A DNA stretch of 63,729 nt from JAMXLO01 sp964427005 (GTDB lineage: Bacteria; Pseudomonadota; Alphaproteobacteria; Acetobacterales; Acetobacteraceae), in the NCBI GenBank assembly GCA_964427005.1, contig CAYRTL010000014.1, positions 1-63,729 of the forward strand, read 5' to 3'. Below the pieces are notes generated by a model. It made no database searches, had not been told where the DNA came from, and saw only the letters and a list, made by a program, of their open reading frames with translations. Shown piece after piece: positions 54,486 through 63,667 of this stretch. The translations under genes were made by a program, and so were the position numbers. The number at the start of each line of letters is the position of its first letter. Position 1 is the stretch's first letter.

Positions 54486-55235
54486 ATGAAAATCCTCGTC
54501 CCGGTCAAGCGGGTGGTCGACTACAACGTGAAGGTCCGCGTGAAGGCGGACGGCTCCGGCGTCGAAACCGCCGGCGTGAAGATGTCCATGAACCCATTCG
54601 ATGAGATCGGGGTGGAAGAGGCGGTACGCCTGAAAGAGAAGGGCGTCGCCTCGGAAATCGTCGCCGTCTCGCTGGGCGTGCCACAATGCGCCGAGACGAT
54701 CCGTACAGCGCTCGCCATGGGGGCCGATAGGGGCATCCTAGTGGAGACCGATGCCGAGCTGCAGCCGCTGGCGGTGGCGAAGCTGCTGAAGGCGATCGCC
54801 GACAAGGAGCAGCCGAAGCTGATCATTCTGGGCAAGCAGGCGATTGACGACGACATGAGCGCCACGGGCCAGATGCTGGCGGCGTTGCTTGGCTGGCCCC
54901 AGGGCACTTTCGCCTCGAAAATCGCCATCGAGGGTGACAACATCACCGTCACACGCGAGGTCGATGGCGGGCTGGAAACCGTCGCGCTGACGCTGCCGGC
55001 CATCGTCACCACGGACCTGCGGCTGAACGAGCCGCGCTATGCCTCGCTGCCCAACATCATGAAGGCGCGCAAGAAGCCAATCGACAACATGAAGCCGGCG
55101 GATTTGGGCGTCGATCCGACACCGCGGCTGACCACGCTCAAGGTGGCCGAGCCGCCGAAGCGGAAGGCTGGCGTGAAGGTCGGCTCGGTGGCCGAGTTGG
55201 TGACGAAGCTGAAGACCGAAGCGAAGGTGATCTGA
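54486..55235 (+). CDS. etfB: Electron transfer flavoprotein beta subunit
   Basis: A 249-residue protein with the ETF-beta signature region VDGGLETVALTLPAIVTTDLRLNEPRYASLPN and the N terminus KILVPVKRVVDYNVKVRV. Binds AMP and, with EtfA, FAD. Shuttles electrons from acyl-CoA and other dehydrogenases to ETF-quinone reductase. etfA follows by two bases. Confidence 0.97.
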   Translation: MKILVPVKRVVDYNVKVRVKADGSGVETAGVKMSMNPFDEIGVEEAVRLKEKGVASEIVAVSLGVPQCAETIRTALAMGADRGILVETDAELQPLAVAKLLKAIADKEQPKLIILGKQAIDDDMSATGQMLAALLGWPQGTFASKIAIEGDNITVTREVDGGLETVALTLPAIVTTDLRLNEPRYASLPNIMKARKKPIDNMKPADLGVDPTPRLTTLKVAEPPKRKAGVKVGSVAELVTKLKTEAKVI

Positions 55236-55237
55236 CT

Positions 55238-56173
55238 ATGACGGCACTCGTTCTGCTCGAATTCGACGCTTCCGGCATCAAGCAGCCGTCACGCAGTGCA
55301 GTCGCCGCGGCGGAGAAGCTGGGTGAGGTACATGCGCTGGTTGCCGGCAGCGGCCTCGATGCGGCGGCGCAGGCCGCAGCGAAGCTGCCAGGCGTGGCGA
55401 AGGTGCTGAGGGCGGACGCTCCGGCGCTCGACCATTTGCTGGCGGAGCCCACGGCGGCGCTGCTCATGGCGTTGGCACCGGGCTACGACCACCTGCTCGC
55501 GGCCACCACGGCTGTCGGCAAGAACATCATGCCGCGGGTTGCGGCACTGCTGGACGTGCAGCCGATAAGCGACATTGCCGATGTGGTGGACGCCGATACG
55601 TTCGTACGCCCGATCTACGCCGGCAATGGCATGGCGACTGTAAAGTCGGTGGATGGCAAGAAGGTGATCACCGTGCGCGCCGCGAGCTTCGATCCGGTCG
55701 CAGCGGAAGGCGGCAATGCGCCCGTCGGAGCGGTGAACATTCCCGAGCTGCCCGCCATGTCGAAGTTCATCTCCGCGGAGTTGTCCAAGAGCGAGCGTCC
55801 CGAACTGACGGCTGCGCGCGTGGTGATTTCCGGCGGCCGCGGCATGCAATCCGGCGAAAATTTTAGCCTTTTGGAACCAATCGCCGATAAACTCGGAGCC
55901 GCGGTCGGGGCCTCCCGCGCCGCGGTGGATGCCGGCTTTGTCCCGAACGACTACCAGGTGGGACAGACCGGAAAAATCGTCGCCCCGGAGCTTTACATTG
56001 CTGTCGGGATTTCCGGTGCCATCCAGCATCTGGCTGGAATGAAGGACAGCAAGGTGATTGTGGCGATTAATAAGGACGAGGAAGCGCCCATCTTCCAGGT
56101 CGCGGACTATGGCCTGGTGGCTGATCTGTTCACGGCTTTGCCCGAGCTGGCAAAGGAACTGGAGCGCTCCTGA
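55238..56173 (+). CDS. etfA: Electron transfer flavoprotein alpha subunit
   Basis: A 311-residue protein. The C-terminal FAD site includes SRAAVDAGFVPNDYQVGQTG, GISGAIQHLAGMKDSK and VAINKDEEAPIFQVADYG. Pairs with EtfB. Its stop touches the ATG of the hydroxyacyl-CoA dehydrogenase gene, which supports one fatty-acid oxidation operon. Confidence 0.97.
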   Translation: MTALVLLEFDASGIKQPSRSAVAAAEKLGEVHALVAGSGLDAAAQAAAKLPGVAKVLRADAPALDHLLAEPTAALLMALAPGYDHLLAATTAVGKNIMPRVAALLDVQPISDIADVVDADTFVRPIYAGNGMATVKSVDGKKVITVRAASFDPVAAEGGNAPVGAVNIPELPAMSKFISAELSKSERPELTAARVVISGGRGMQSGENFSLLEPIADKLGAAVGASRAAVDAGFVPNDYQVGQTGKIVAPELYIAVGISGAIQHLAGMKDSKVIVAINKDEEAPIFQVADYGLVADLFTALPELAKELERS

Positions 56174-57103
56174 ATGAACATCGAAGTGAAGCCTTCACCC
56201 TCTGCCGGCACGCTGCTGGCGGAGCCGCCGGTGATCGCGCGTGTCGGCGTGGTCGGCGCGGGCCAGATGGGCAACGGCATCGCCCATGTTTGCGCGCTGG
56301 CGGGTCTGGATGTGACCATGCTGGACGTGAAGGACACCGTGTTGCAACGCGCCATCGGCACGATCACGCGCAACATGGAGCGGCAGGTGAACCGCTCGCT
56401 GATCAGCGAGGAGGACAAGCTGGAGGCGCTGTCCCGCATCCACACCAGCACGGACTATGCGGAGTTGGGTGAGGCCGACTTCGTGATCGAGGCGGCGACC
56501 GAGAAGGAAGAGGTGAAGCGCGGGATTTACAAGCTGCTGACCCCGCATCTGAAGCCGTCCTGCATGCTGGCGTCCAACACCTCGTCGATCTCAATCACGC
56601 GCCTGGGTGCCGCAACCGACCGGCCGGAAAAGTTCATCGGCATGCACTTCATGAATCCGGTGCCCGTGATGAAGCTGGTGGAGATCATCCGCGGCATCGC
56701 CACGGATGAGCCAACCTTCCAGGCGGTGCGCGATCTGACCGAGAAGCTGCACAAGACCGCCGCGGTGGCCGAGGATTTCCCGGCGTTCATCGTCAACCGC
56801 ATCCTGGTGCCGATGATCAACGAGGCGGTTTACGCACTGTATGAGGGCGTGGGGAGCGTGTCCGGCATCGATACGTCGATGAAGCTGGGCGCGAATCATC
56901 CGATGGGGCCGCTCGAACTGGCCGACTTCATCGGGCTGGATACGTGCCTGTCGATCATGCAGGTGCTGTACGAGGGCTTGTCCGACTCCAAGTACCGGCC
57001 GTGCCCGCTGCTGGTGAAGTATGTCGAGGCGGGGTGGCTGGGGCGGAAGACGAACCGCGGGTTCTACGACTACACGGTGACGCCGCCGCGACCGACGCGG
57101 TAG
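56174..57103 (+). CDS. 3-hydroxybutyryl-CoA dehydrogenase
   Basis: A 309-residue NAD-dependent enzyme: Rossmann motif VGVVGAGQMGNGIAHVCA (about 24-41), catalytic region GMHFMNPVPVMKLVE (about 155-169) and GRKTNRGFYDY near the C terminus. The first 20 residues are an extra tail for this family, so translation might start later, but the ATG sits directly after the etfA stop. Role: (S)-3-hydroxybutyryl-CoA to acetoacetyl-CoA. Confidence 0.94.
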   Translation: MNIEVKPSPSAGTLLAEPPVIARVGVVGAGQMGNGIAHVCALAGLDVTMLDVKDTVLQRAIGTITRNMERQVNRSLISEEDKLEALSRIHTSTDYAELGEADFVIEAATEKEEVKRGIYKLLTPHLKPSCMLASNTSSISITRLGAATDRPEKFIGMHFMNPVPVMKLVEIIRGIATDEPTFQAVRDLTEKLHKTAAVAEDFPAFIVNRILVPMINEAVYALYEGVGSVSGIDTSMKLGANHPMGPLELADFIGLDTCLSIMQVLYEGLSDSKYRPCPLLVKYVEAGWLGRKTNRGFYDYTVTPPRPTR

Positions 57104-57130
57104 GCATTGGGAGGGCCCGAGGGGCTCAGT

Positions 57131-57230
57131 NNNNNNNNNNNNNNNNNNNNNNNNNNNNNNNNNNNNNNNNNNNNNNNNNNNNNNNNNNNNNNNNNNNNNN
57201 NNNNNNNNNNNNNNNNNNNNNNNNNNNNNN
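57131..57230. other. Assembly gap (100 N)
   Basis: A run of exactly 100 N, the usual placeholder for a gap of unknown size. It removes the 5' end of the following antitoxin gene and probably its toxin partner. Linkage across this point rests on scaffolding, not sequence. Confidence 0.99.
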
Positions 57231-57449
57231 TATTTGGAAGCCGCTTTCGAGGATGGCGATTCGACGCTGATCAATCACGCTCTGGGTGTCGTCGCTCGCG
57301 CCAAGGGCATGACCGAGATCGCGCAGCGCGCCGGCCTGGGACGTCAGAGCCTGTACAAGGCGCTGTCTCCCGATGGACACCCGGAGTTTAGTACCGTGCT
57401 GAACGTGATGCATGCGCTGGGGCTGAAGCTGACCGTCATACCAGCCTGA
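57231..57449 (+). CDS. Addiction-module antidote protein (HigA/XRE type), 5' truncated by gap
   Basis: The 72 visible residues (no start codon) contain a helix-turn-helix: AKGMTEIAQRAGLGRQSLYKAL, followed by SPDGHPEFSTVLNVMHALGLKL, typical of the putative addiction-module antidote family. About 25 N-terminal residues are missing. The toxin (RelE/HigB like) normally lies just upstream and would be within the gap. Confidence 0.78.
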   Translation, partial: YLEAAFEDGDSTLINHALGVVARAKGMTEIAQRAGLGRQSLYKALSPDGHPEFSTVLNVMHALGLKLTVIPA

Positions 57450-57487
57450 TCCTGGAGCAGGTCCAAGAGGGGCATCGCCAGGGCCTC

Positions 57488-58345
57488 TTAAACCGGCACA
57501 TCCCCTTCCAGCGTCGTGCGATGCATCAGTCGCGTGTAGCGGCTCTCGTCGAAGGTGGTCGCGCAATGCAGCATGCAGCGGTTGTCCCACAGCACCGCAT
57601 CGTGCATGCGCCATTTGTGGCGATACACGAACCGCTCGCCCGACGCGTACTCGAACAACTGCTCGATCAGCGCGCGACCCTCATCCGGGTCCATGCCTTC
57701 AATGTCGCGCGCCCACCGGCCGATATACAGCGACTTCCGCCCGCTGCGCGGATGCGTGCGCACCAGCGGGTGGAACACATCCGGCCGGTCACGCTTCTGC
57801 TGCTCGGTCAGCGCAGGTTCGTGCGGATAATGTACGTGGTGCATGTCGATGCGCGAGAACCGCGCACGACGACCGGCGATGCGGCGCTTAGTCTCCTCCG
57901 GCAGTTCGTCGTACGCCGCGTACATGTCGGCGAACAGCGTATCGCCTCCCTCGGGCGGGATGATGTGCGCATAAAGGAAGGAACCGGCGTTCGGGATGCG
58001 CTTGTCCTCGCCGTCGCTATGCCAGCCCATGCCGGCGCGACGAATGCCGAGAGGCTTGCCGCCTTCTTCCAGGTTGGTCAGCACCATCACCTCCGGATGG
58101 TCCGGATGGTTGTAGTGCAGGGGTGTCATGATGTGCAGCGGGCCAAGCCGGCGCGTGAAGGCGATATGCTGTTCCGGCGTCATCTCGAGATCGCGGAACA
58201 CGAGGAAGCTCGCGTCGAACCACGCCTGCTCGATGCGGCGGAATTCCGCCTCGGGCAGATCGTGCGACAGGTCGAGCCCGATCACCTCAGCACCGAAGCG
58301 GCCCTGGATGGGGCGAATCTCAACCTGGGAAACGATGGCACTCAT
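57488..58345 (-). CDS. TauD/TfdA-family alpha-ketoglutarate dioxygenase
   Basis: A 285-residue enzyme. The iron ligands are H109-x-D111 (WHSDGE) and the distal His in CMLHCATTF; the 2-oxoglutarate Arg lies in RLMHRTTL. It hydroxylates taurine, sulphonates, herbicide-like ethers or similar. The ATG at 58345 follows an agaggg site and removes a basic N-terminal tail. The nearby transporter at 60228-63271 belongs to the taurine/nitrate class, but other genes lie between. Confidence 0.9.
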   Translation of the reverse strand: MSAIVSQVEIRPIQGRFGAEVIGLDLSHDLPEAEFRRIEQAWFDASFLVFRDLEMTPEQHIAFTRRLGPLHIMTPLHYNHPDHPEVMVLTNLEEGGKPLGIRRAGMGWHSDGEDKRIPNAGSFLYAHIIPPEGGDTLFADMYAAYDELPEETKRRIAGRRARFSRIDMHHVHYPHEPALTEQQKRDRPDVFHPLVRTHPRSGRKSLYIGRWARDIEGMDPDEGRALIEQLFEYASGERFVYRHKWRMHDAVLWDNRCMLHCATTFDESRYTRLMHRTTLEGDVPV

Positions 58346-58367
58346 CGGGACAGCCCTCTTGCCGCCG

Positions 58368-58772
58368 CTATCGACACTGCCCCACGGGCGGATGGCGGTC
58401 CAGAGTGAACTCACAGACCTTGAGGTCCTGGGGGACCACCGCGCGCAGATATGCCGATGTTCCGCGATACGAGCAGACCATCAGCAGCGGCACATCCCTC
58501 GGCATCAGGTCCCATACGTTGACCCGCTGCTTGTCGCGCCGCGTGAGGTCTGGAACGAGTGTTGCCGGCGCGTCCTTCGCTTCATCGCCTGGCTCACCCT
58601 CGATGACGCTGAATGCATCCAATGGCGCAGCCGAAGCAGGCGGTTTGCCCACAAGGGTGAATGGATCCGTCACGCGTGGCGCCAAGCTGGAAGGGCAGAC
58701 CAGGGCAGCGGCGTGGGCGCTGACTGTGTGTGCGGCACTCAGCAACACCATTATGAGGATGCGGCGCTGCAC
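58368..58772 (-). CDS. STY0301-like secreted protein
   Basis: A 134-residue protein with a signal peptide (about 1-21), then CPSSLAP, a central VIEGEPGDEAKDAPATLVPD and LLMVCSYRGTSAYL near the end with three later cysteines. The pattern fits the STY0301 family of unknown function. Its gene begins five bases past the stop of the BPSL0067-like gene on the same strand, so they are one operon. A periplasmic immunity role is possible. Confidence 0.6.
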   Translation of the reverse strand: MQRRILIMVLLSAAHTVSAHAAALVCPSSLAPRVTDPFTLVGKPPASAAPLDAFSVIEGEPGDEAKDAPATLVPDLTRRDKQRVNVWDLMPRDVPLLMVCSYRGTSAYLRAVVPQDLKVCEFTLDRHPPVGQCR

Positions 58773-58776
58773 GCGT

Positions 58777-59253
58777 TTATCTGTGCTGCGAAGGAGTCAG
58801 GATCACGTAGAACGCGTCGCCGTCGTTACTCGGCGCGTTGTGCGTATTACCGAACCGCAAGGTATGTGGCCTGAACTTTGTGGTATCGATCCCCACCCAC
58901 TGATCGATCACGACCAGGCCGGACTTGGTCGAGCGCATATACAACGCGGCGTGATTGTGATGTGCGTTGCTCGGATAATGACCCTCGTCGTTCCATCCGG
59001 AAGCAATCGCGGTTCCAGCCGGAACGCTCGTGTTGTTCTTGACGACAGGACCTTTGCGCCAGAATGACGTGTGCGGCACGCCTGCCTTGTTCTGCACCAG
59101 CAATACGCATTGCCCATTGCCGACCAACGGCGCCGTTTTCAATGTGTTTTCGGATTCCGACGTATAGTACCAGTCGTACATCTCGGCTGACATGGTGCAG
59201 CCAGAGTCTCCGGCAATCATGGCACGCAGTGTATCGATCGAGCCGACTGTCAT
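58777..59253 (-). CDS. BPSL0067-family protein (putative NlpC/CHAP-like amidase)
   Basis: A 158-residue protein. GQCVLLVQ supplies Cys (C49), WRKG and GTAIASGWNDEGHYP follow, NAHHNHAALYM supplies His (about 101) and VVIDQW a third polar position. This Cys-His order is that of a papain-like peptidoglycan hydrolase, and BPSL0067 members have been linked to type VI effectors. No signal peptide. The ATG at 59253 gives the family's usual length. Confidence 0.7.
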   Translation of the reverse strand: MTVGSIDTLRAMIAGDSGCTMSAEMYDWYYTSESENTLKTAPLVGNGQCVLLVQNKAGVPHTSFWRKGPVVKNNTSVPAGTAIASGWNDEGHYPSNAHHNHAALYMRSTKSGLVVIDQWVGIDTTKFRPHTLRFGNTHNAPSNDGDAFYVILTPSQHR

Positions 59254-59372
59254 TGGACGTTTCCCTTGCTTGCCCTCGCCGGTATCACTGCGATTGCAGA
59301 ACGTCAACGTGGCCAGAATTTGACCATGTAATCGCGATTGCCTTGCCATTCGCCAGCTCGCATGATCCGGCC

Positions 59373-59819
59373 ATGACAATTCAGGTCTCGGTCCGCCGCT
59401 TACCACACAACGCTGACTTGCCGCTGCCAGCCTATGCGACCGCCGGTGCCGCGGGAATGGATTTGCTCGCTGCCGTGGAGGCGCCGGTGACGATAGAGCC
59501 GGGCAAGCGAGCCTTGATTCCAACCGGCCTCGCCATCGCCTTGCCGCCGGGCTACGAGCTGCAGATCCGCCCACGCTCGGGTCTGGCGTTGCGTCACGGC
59601 ATCGTCCTGCCCAACAGTCCTGGCACAATTGACGAAGACTATCGCGGCGAAATCCAGGTGATCGTGCTGAATGCAGGCGATGCGCCCTTCACCATTGAAC
59701 GTGGCGCACGCATCGCGCAGGCGGTACTCGCGCCGGTGGTGCGCGCACGCTGGCATGAGGTGGAAAATCTAGACATCACCACGCGCAATGCGGGTGGCTT
59801 CGGCAGTACAGGCCACTGA
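59373..59819 (+). CDS. dut: Deoxyuridine 5'-triphosphate nucleotidohydrolase
   Basis: A 148-residue dUTPase with motif I AGAAGMDLLA, II RPRSGLAL, III PGTIDEDYRGEI, IV RIAQAVLAP and V NAGGFGSTG at the C terminus. It turns dUTP into dUMP and pyrophosphate, as a trimer. A longer upstream frame runs antisense to the BPSL0067-like gene and is not used. Confidence 0.96.
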   Translation: MTIQVSVRRLPHNADLPLPAYATAGAAGMDLLAAVEAPVTIEPGKRALIPTGLAIALPPGYELQIRPRSGLALRHGIVLPNSPGTIDEDYRGEIQVIVLNAGDAPFTIERGARIAQAVLAPVVRARWHEVENLDITTRNAGGFGSTGH

Positions 59820-59831
59820 TCACAGCATTTT

Positions 59832-60105
59832 TCAGCCGTACAGGTCCAGCAGCCGTTCGATCTTCGCGTTGATCCGTTCCAGATGATGGCTGGAGCAGGA
59901 ATGAGAGCATCTCCACCAGATCGCGCTGCGCGACGCTGCACTCGGCCAGTTCCCAATCGAGCACAACCACATCCGGCCGAAAGCCGACATTACGCTGGTT
60001 GAAGTCGTTATGCGCCAGTGTGGCGGGGAGGCCGTCCTTCATCGGATACCGGTCGGGCAGCGTGTCGAGCAGCCGATGCCGCCGTCGGCATACGGTTTCG
60101 GTGAT
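59832..60105 (-). pseudogene. Phosphotransferase-family (APH) remnant with internal deletion
   Basis: On the minus strand, LAHNDFNQRN (H-x-D-x4-N catalytic loop), VVVLDWELA (metal-binding Asp) and QRDLVEMLSFLL are intact. The frame then breaks, and in another frame HHLERINAKIERLLDLYG with a stop gives the family's usual ending. The segment between these and the N-terminal kinase lobe are missing. This is a decayed aminoglycoside/choline-kinase-like gene. Confidence 0.65.
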
Positions 60106-60227
60106 AAGGGGACGCACATACCTTAGGCGCCTCCCAGGCAAATGGCGGTCACACGATCGCCACACGAGTAGGGGTGGCCTCACGCATCCGGGCGGGCTAA
60201 CAGGGCGCCGCAACCAGCCAGAGCCCG

Positions 60228-61952
60228 ATGTCAGCCACGATCCATCCAGCCCTCACCGAGGGACGGCGCCTGCCGAACGCGTGGGACGTGGCCGCAATCC
60301 TGTGGGTCTTCGCGGCATTCATCGGGGTGGCGCATGAGGCACCTGGTACGTTCATGCCGATCAGTGCGCCTGAGGCGCTGGCCGTCAGTCTGGATCCCGC
60401 GAACCTGCCCGACTACGCCATGCGCACCACAATGCGGATGTTCGCCGCGTTGATCGCGTCGCTGCTGTTCACCTTCGTTTATGCCACTGCAGCGGCGAAG
60501 AGCCGTCGCGCGGCACTGGTCCTCATCCCGATCCTCGACATTCTGCAATCGGTGCCAATACTTGGTTTCCTTACCTTCACCGTCGTCTTCTTCATGAACC
60601 TGTTCCCTGGCCGCGTGCTGGGGCTGGAACTCGCGGCAATATTCGCGATCTTCACCAGCCAAGCTTGGAACATGGCATTCAGCCTCTACCAGTCGCTGAA
60701 GACCGTCCCTGCTGATTTGAAGGAAGCCTCCGACAGTTTCCATCTGACGGCATGGCAGCGCTACTGGCGGCTGGAGGTGCCGTTCGCCGTTCCGGGTCTC
60801 GTTTGGAACACCATGATGTCGATGTCGGGTGGCTGGTTCTTTGTCGTGGCATCGGAGGCCGTGTCAGTCGGCGATAACACCTGGAAGCTGCCAGGCATCG
60901 GCTCTTATGTTGCCCTCGCGCTGGAACAGCGCGACATCCACGCCGTGTTCTACGCGATCGTGACGATGCTGCTGGTGATCCTCGCGTATGACCAGTTGCT
61001 GTTTCGTCCGCTGGTTGCCTGGTCGCAGAAGTTCCGTTTCGAAACGACGGCAGGTGCGACGGCGGCGGATCCCTGGGTGCTGCGCCTGATGCGGCGCACC
61101 CGCCTGCTGAACCGCTTCGGCGATGCCTTCGGCAATGCGATCAAAATGCTCGGCGGCTTGCCATTACGCTTCGTGCCCTACAAGTCGATTGCAGGCACGC
61201 AGCCGTCGCGCGCAGTCGATGCGATCTGGCTGTTGGTGCTGGCGGGAATTGTGCTCTGGGCGATGGCCAAAACCGCCAGCTTCGTTTCGAGTGAACTGCA
61301 ATGGAGCGACCTGGGTCAGGTGCTGCTGCTTGGTTCATTCACGATGGCCCGCGTTGCGGTGCTGATGGTGCTGGCGAGCCTGATCTGGGTCCCGATAGGA
61401 GTGTGGCTTGGTTTGCGGCCGGTGTGGGCGAGGCGGGCCCAGCCAGTGGCACAGTTCCTCGCGGCGTTCCCGGCCAATCTGCTGTTCCCGCCCTTCGTGC
61501 TGTTCATTGTCCGTTTCGGGCTCAATGCCGATGTCTGGCTGACGCCGCTGATGATCCTGGGAACCCAATGGTACATTCTGTTCAACGTCGTCGCTGGCGC
61601 GGCGGCGTTTCCCGGCGACCTCCGCGAGGCGGCAAGCAACTTCCGCGTTGGCGGCCTGTTGTGGTGGCGCAAGGTCATGATCCCGGGCATCTTACCGTAT
61701 TACGTAACTGGTGCGATCACCGCCTCGGGTGGCTCCTGGAACGCAGCCATCGTGGCCGAGGTAGCCTCTTGGGGCGATAAACGGCTGACCGCGCACGGCC
61801 TCGGTGCCTATATCGCATCGGCTACCCAACAGGGCGACATGGCGCAGGTCGTGCTGGGTGTGGTTGTGATGTCGTGTTTCGTGCTGCTGTTCAACCGCCT
61901 GTTATGGCGGCCGCTTTATGCATATTCCGAGCGACACCTGAAGCTGGGCTGA
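60228..61952 (+). CDS. ABC transporter permease, fused tandem BPD domains (nitrate/taurine type)
   Basis: A 574-residue membrane protein with two binding-protein-dependent permease domains (about 65-270 and 360-560). Each has an EAA-type loop: DLKEASDSFHLTAWQRYW and DLREAASNFRVGGLLWWRK. Fusing both halves gives the full channel in one chain. The ATPase follows 11 bases later. No substrate-binding protein gene is adjacent, so the cargo cannot be named. Confidence 0.9.
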   Translation: MSATIHPALTEGRRLPNAWDVAAILWVFAAFIGVAHEAPGTFMPISAPEALAVSLDPANLPDYAMRTTMRMFAALIASLLFTFVYATAAAKSRRAALVLIPILDILQSVPILGFLTFTVVFFMNLFPGRVLGLELAAIFAIFTSQAWNMAFSLYQSLKTVPADLKEASDSFHLTAWQRYWRLEVPFAVPGLVWNTMMSMSGGWFFVVASEAVSVGDNTWKLPGIGSYVALALEQRDIHAVFYAIVTMLLVILAYDQLLFRPLVAWSQKFRFETTAGATAADPWVLRLMRRTRLLNRFGDAFGNAIKMLGGLPLRFVPYKSIAGTQPSRAVDAIWLLVLAGIVLWAMAKTASFVSSELQWSDLGQVLLLGSFTMARVAVLMVLASLIWVPIGVWLGLRPVWARRAQPVAQFLAAFPANLLFPPFVLFIVRFGLNADVWLTPLMILGTQWYILFNVVAGAAAFPGDLREAASNFRVGGLLWWRKVMIPGILPYYVTGAITASGGSWNAAIVAEVASWGDKRLTAHGLGAYIASATQQGDMAQVVLGVVVMSCFVLLFNRLLWRPLYAYSERHLKLG

Positions 61953-61963
61953 AGGAGAAGCAC

Positions 61964-63271
61964 ATGGATAGCGGTTTTGGCCAGCAGTGCCTGCTTGAGG
62001 TGAAAGGCTGCAAACAGGCCTATCACAAGGATGCCACTGCCGATCTGGTCGTATTGGAGGACGTCAACCTGAACCTCCGCGAAGGGGAGATGGTGGGACT
62101 TCTCGGCCGTTCAGGCTCCGGCAAATCGACCTTGCTGCGTATTGTCGCAGGCCTGCTTACACCCACTGCTGGGGAGGTGCTCTGGCGTGACAAGCCAGTG
62201 AGTGGCCCAACGGAAGGTGTCGCCATGGTTTTCCAGAGCTTCGCGCTGTTTCCATGGCTGACGGTGCGGGAGAACGTGGAACTTGGCCTGGAAGCCCGTG
62301 GCGTAGCGAAGGCGGAACGCGAACGCCGCGCCGAGGCCGCGATTGATCTCATCGGGCTCGGCGGGTTCGAGAGTGCCTATCCGAAGGAATTGTCCGGCGG
62401 CATGCGACAGCGCGTCGGGCTTGCGCGCGCTCTGGTGGTGCATCCCGATCTGTTGCTGATGGATGAGCCGTTCAGCGCGCTGGATGTACTAACGGCCGAG
62501 AACTTGCGTACCGACCTGATCGATCTGTGGTCCGAGGGCAAGTTGCCGCTGAAATCGGTGTTGATGGTGACGCACAACATCGAAGAGGCGGTGCTGATGT
62601 GCGACCGCATCTTGGTGTTTCAGTCGAACCCAGGGCGCGTGGCGAACGAGCTGCGTGTGCCGTTTCCGCATCCGCGCAACCGGCTTGACCCTGCATTCCG
62701 TCAGATGGTGGATGACATCTATGGCCTGATGACCCGCCGTCCGGTGCCGAGTGTACGCGCGGCAATGGCGGCCACTGCAAGCATCGCGACCCCTGTGCAT
62801 CGTGTCGGTACCAACCAGATGGCCGGCATGGTGGAGGCGCTCGCGGGCCCGCCATACAGCGGTCGCGCCGACCTGCCGGCGCTCGCGGCGGCTTTGCAGT
62901 ACGAGGTCGATGAACTCTTGCCACTCGGTGAGACGCTGCAGTTGCTGCACTTCGCACTTCTGGAGGAAGGCGACATCCTTCTGTCGGAAGAAGGCCGCCG
63001 CTTTGCCGTCGCCGAACCCGAGGAGCGCAAGCAGTTATTCGCCGCAGCACTGATGGCGCATGTACCTCTGGTGCGCATGATCCGCCAGGTGCTGGAGGAG
63101 CGGTGGAACCACCGCGCGTCCGCCGTACGCTTCCGTGACGAGCTGGAGGACCATATGTCGCCCGATTATGCGGAGGATACGCTGCGGACCGTCATCGGCT
63201 GGGGGCGGTATGCGGAGCTTTTCAGCTACGATGAGGAGGCGGAGCAGTTCAGTCTTGAGGATGTCGGCTAG
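61964..63271 (+). CDS. ABC transporter ATP-binding protein with AAA-associated C-terminal domain (nitrate/sulfonate type)
   Basis: A 435-residue protein: ATPase domain (about 8-260) with Walker A GRSGSGKST, signature LSGGMRQRVG and Walker B LLLMDEPFSALD, followed by an extra C-terminal domain (about 290-430) that resembles the AAA-associated helical domain of NitT/TauT-type ATPases. The ATG at 61964 has a gaaggag site. It completes the importer with the upstream fused permease. Confidence 0.92.
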   Translation: MDSGFGQQCLLEVKGCKQAYHKDATADLVVLEDVNLNLREGEMVGLLGRSGSGKSTLLRIVAGLLTPTAGEVLWRDKPVSGPTEGVAMVFQSFALFPWLTVRENVELGLEARGVAKAERERRAEAAIDLIGLGGFESAYPKELSGGMRQRVGLARALVVHPDLLLMDEPFSALDVLTAENLRTDLIDLWSEGKLPLKSVLMVTHNIEEAVLMCDRILVFQSNPGRVANELRVPFPHPRNRLDPAFRQMVDDIYGLMTRRPVPSVRAAMAATASIATPVHRVGTNQMAGMVEALAGPPYSGRADLPALAAALQYEVDELLPLGETLQLLHFALLEEGDILLSEEGRRFAVAEPEERKQLFAAALMAHVPLVRMIRQVLEERWNHRASAVRFRDELEDHMSPDYAEDTLRTVIGWGRYAELFSYDEEAEQFSLEDVG

Positions 63272-63327
63272 TTGCCGGGCTAATCAACCCGGCATAGCTT
63301 TTGCCAAATAGTTCCCGGAGGAACGCC

Positions 63328-63585
63328 ATGCGGCGCCTGCTCCTGTTGCTGCCAGTCTCGCTGCTGATGAACTGGCCACATGGTTTGGCCCACGCACAGC
63401 CATACTATCCGTATCCGCCACCGTATTATGCGCCTGGCTATTACCCGCCGTCTTACTATCGTCCTCCTCCGCCACCACCACCTATGTATTACGGGCAGCC
63501 GCCGGCGTATTACTATAATGCTCCGCCCGCGTACAATCCGGCGAACTGTGGTACGCCGGACGAGCCGAAGCCTTGCAGGCGATAA
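63328..63585 (+). CDS. Small Pro/Tyr-rich secreted protein with NCGTPxEPKxC motif
   Basis: An 85-residue protein with a signal peptide (about 1-23, ending AHA), a Pro/Tyr-rich middle (repeats of YYP and PPP) and the ending NCGTPDEPKPCRR. The ending and the ggaggaacg leader before the ATG match the lipoprotein at 27170-27412. It is followed within five bases by a palindromic repeat. The function is unknown; wall-associated or matrix binding is possible. Confidence 0.75.
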   Translation: MRRLLLLLPVSLLMNWPHGLAHAQPYYPYPPPYYAPGYYPPSYYRPPPPPPPMYYGQPPAYYYNAPPAYNPANCGTPDEPKPCRR

Positions 63586-63589
63586 AACT

Positions 63590-63667
63590 GTCATTGCGAG
63601 GAGCGAAGCGACGAAGCAATCCCCTGCCCGATGGGGATTGCTTCGTCGCGTCGCTCCTCGCAATGAC
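63590..63667. repeat. Palindromic repeat copy 3
   Basis: Arms GTCATTGCGAGGAGCGAAGC and its mirror ending CTCGCAATGAC around a short CCCCTGCCCGATGGGG centre. Lies after the Pro/Tyr-rich gene, where it may end transcription. The 62 bases after it to the window end hold nothing recognisable. Confidence 0.9.

Noticed and set aside
57521..58408. 295-codon plus-strand open frame
   Set aside because: Antisense to the TauD-family gene, whose iron ligands are intact.
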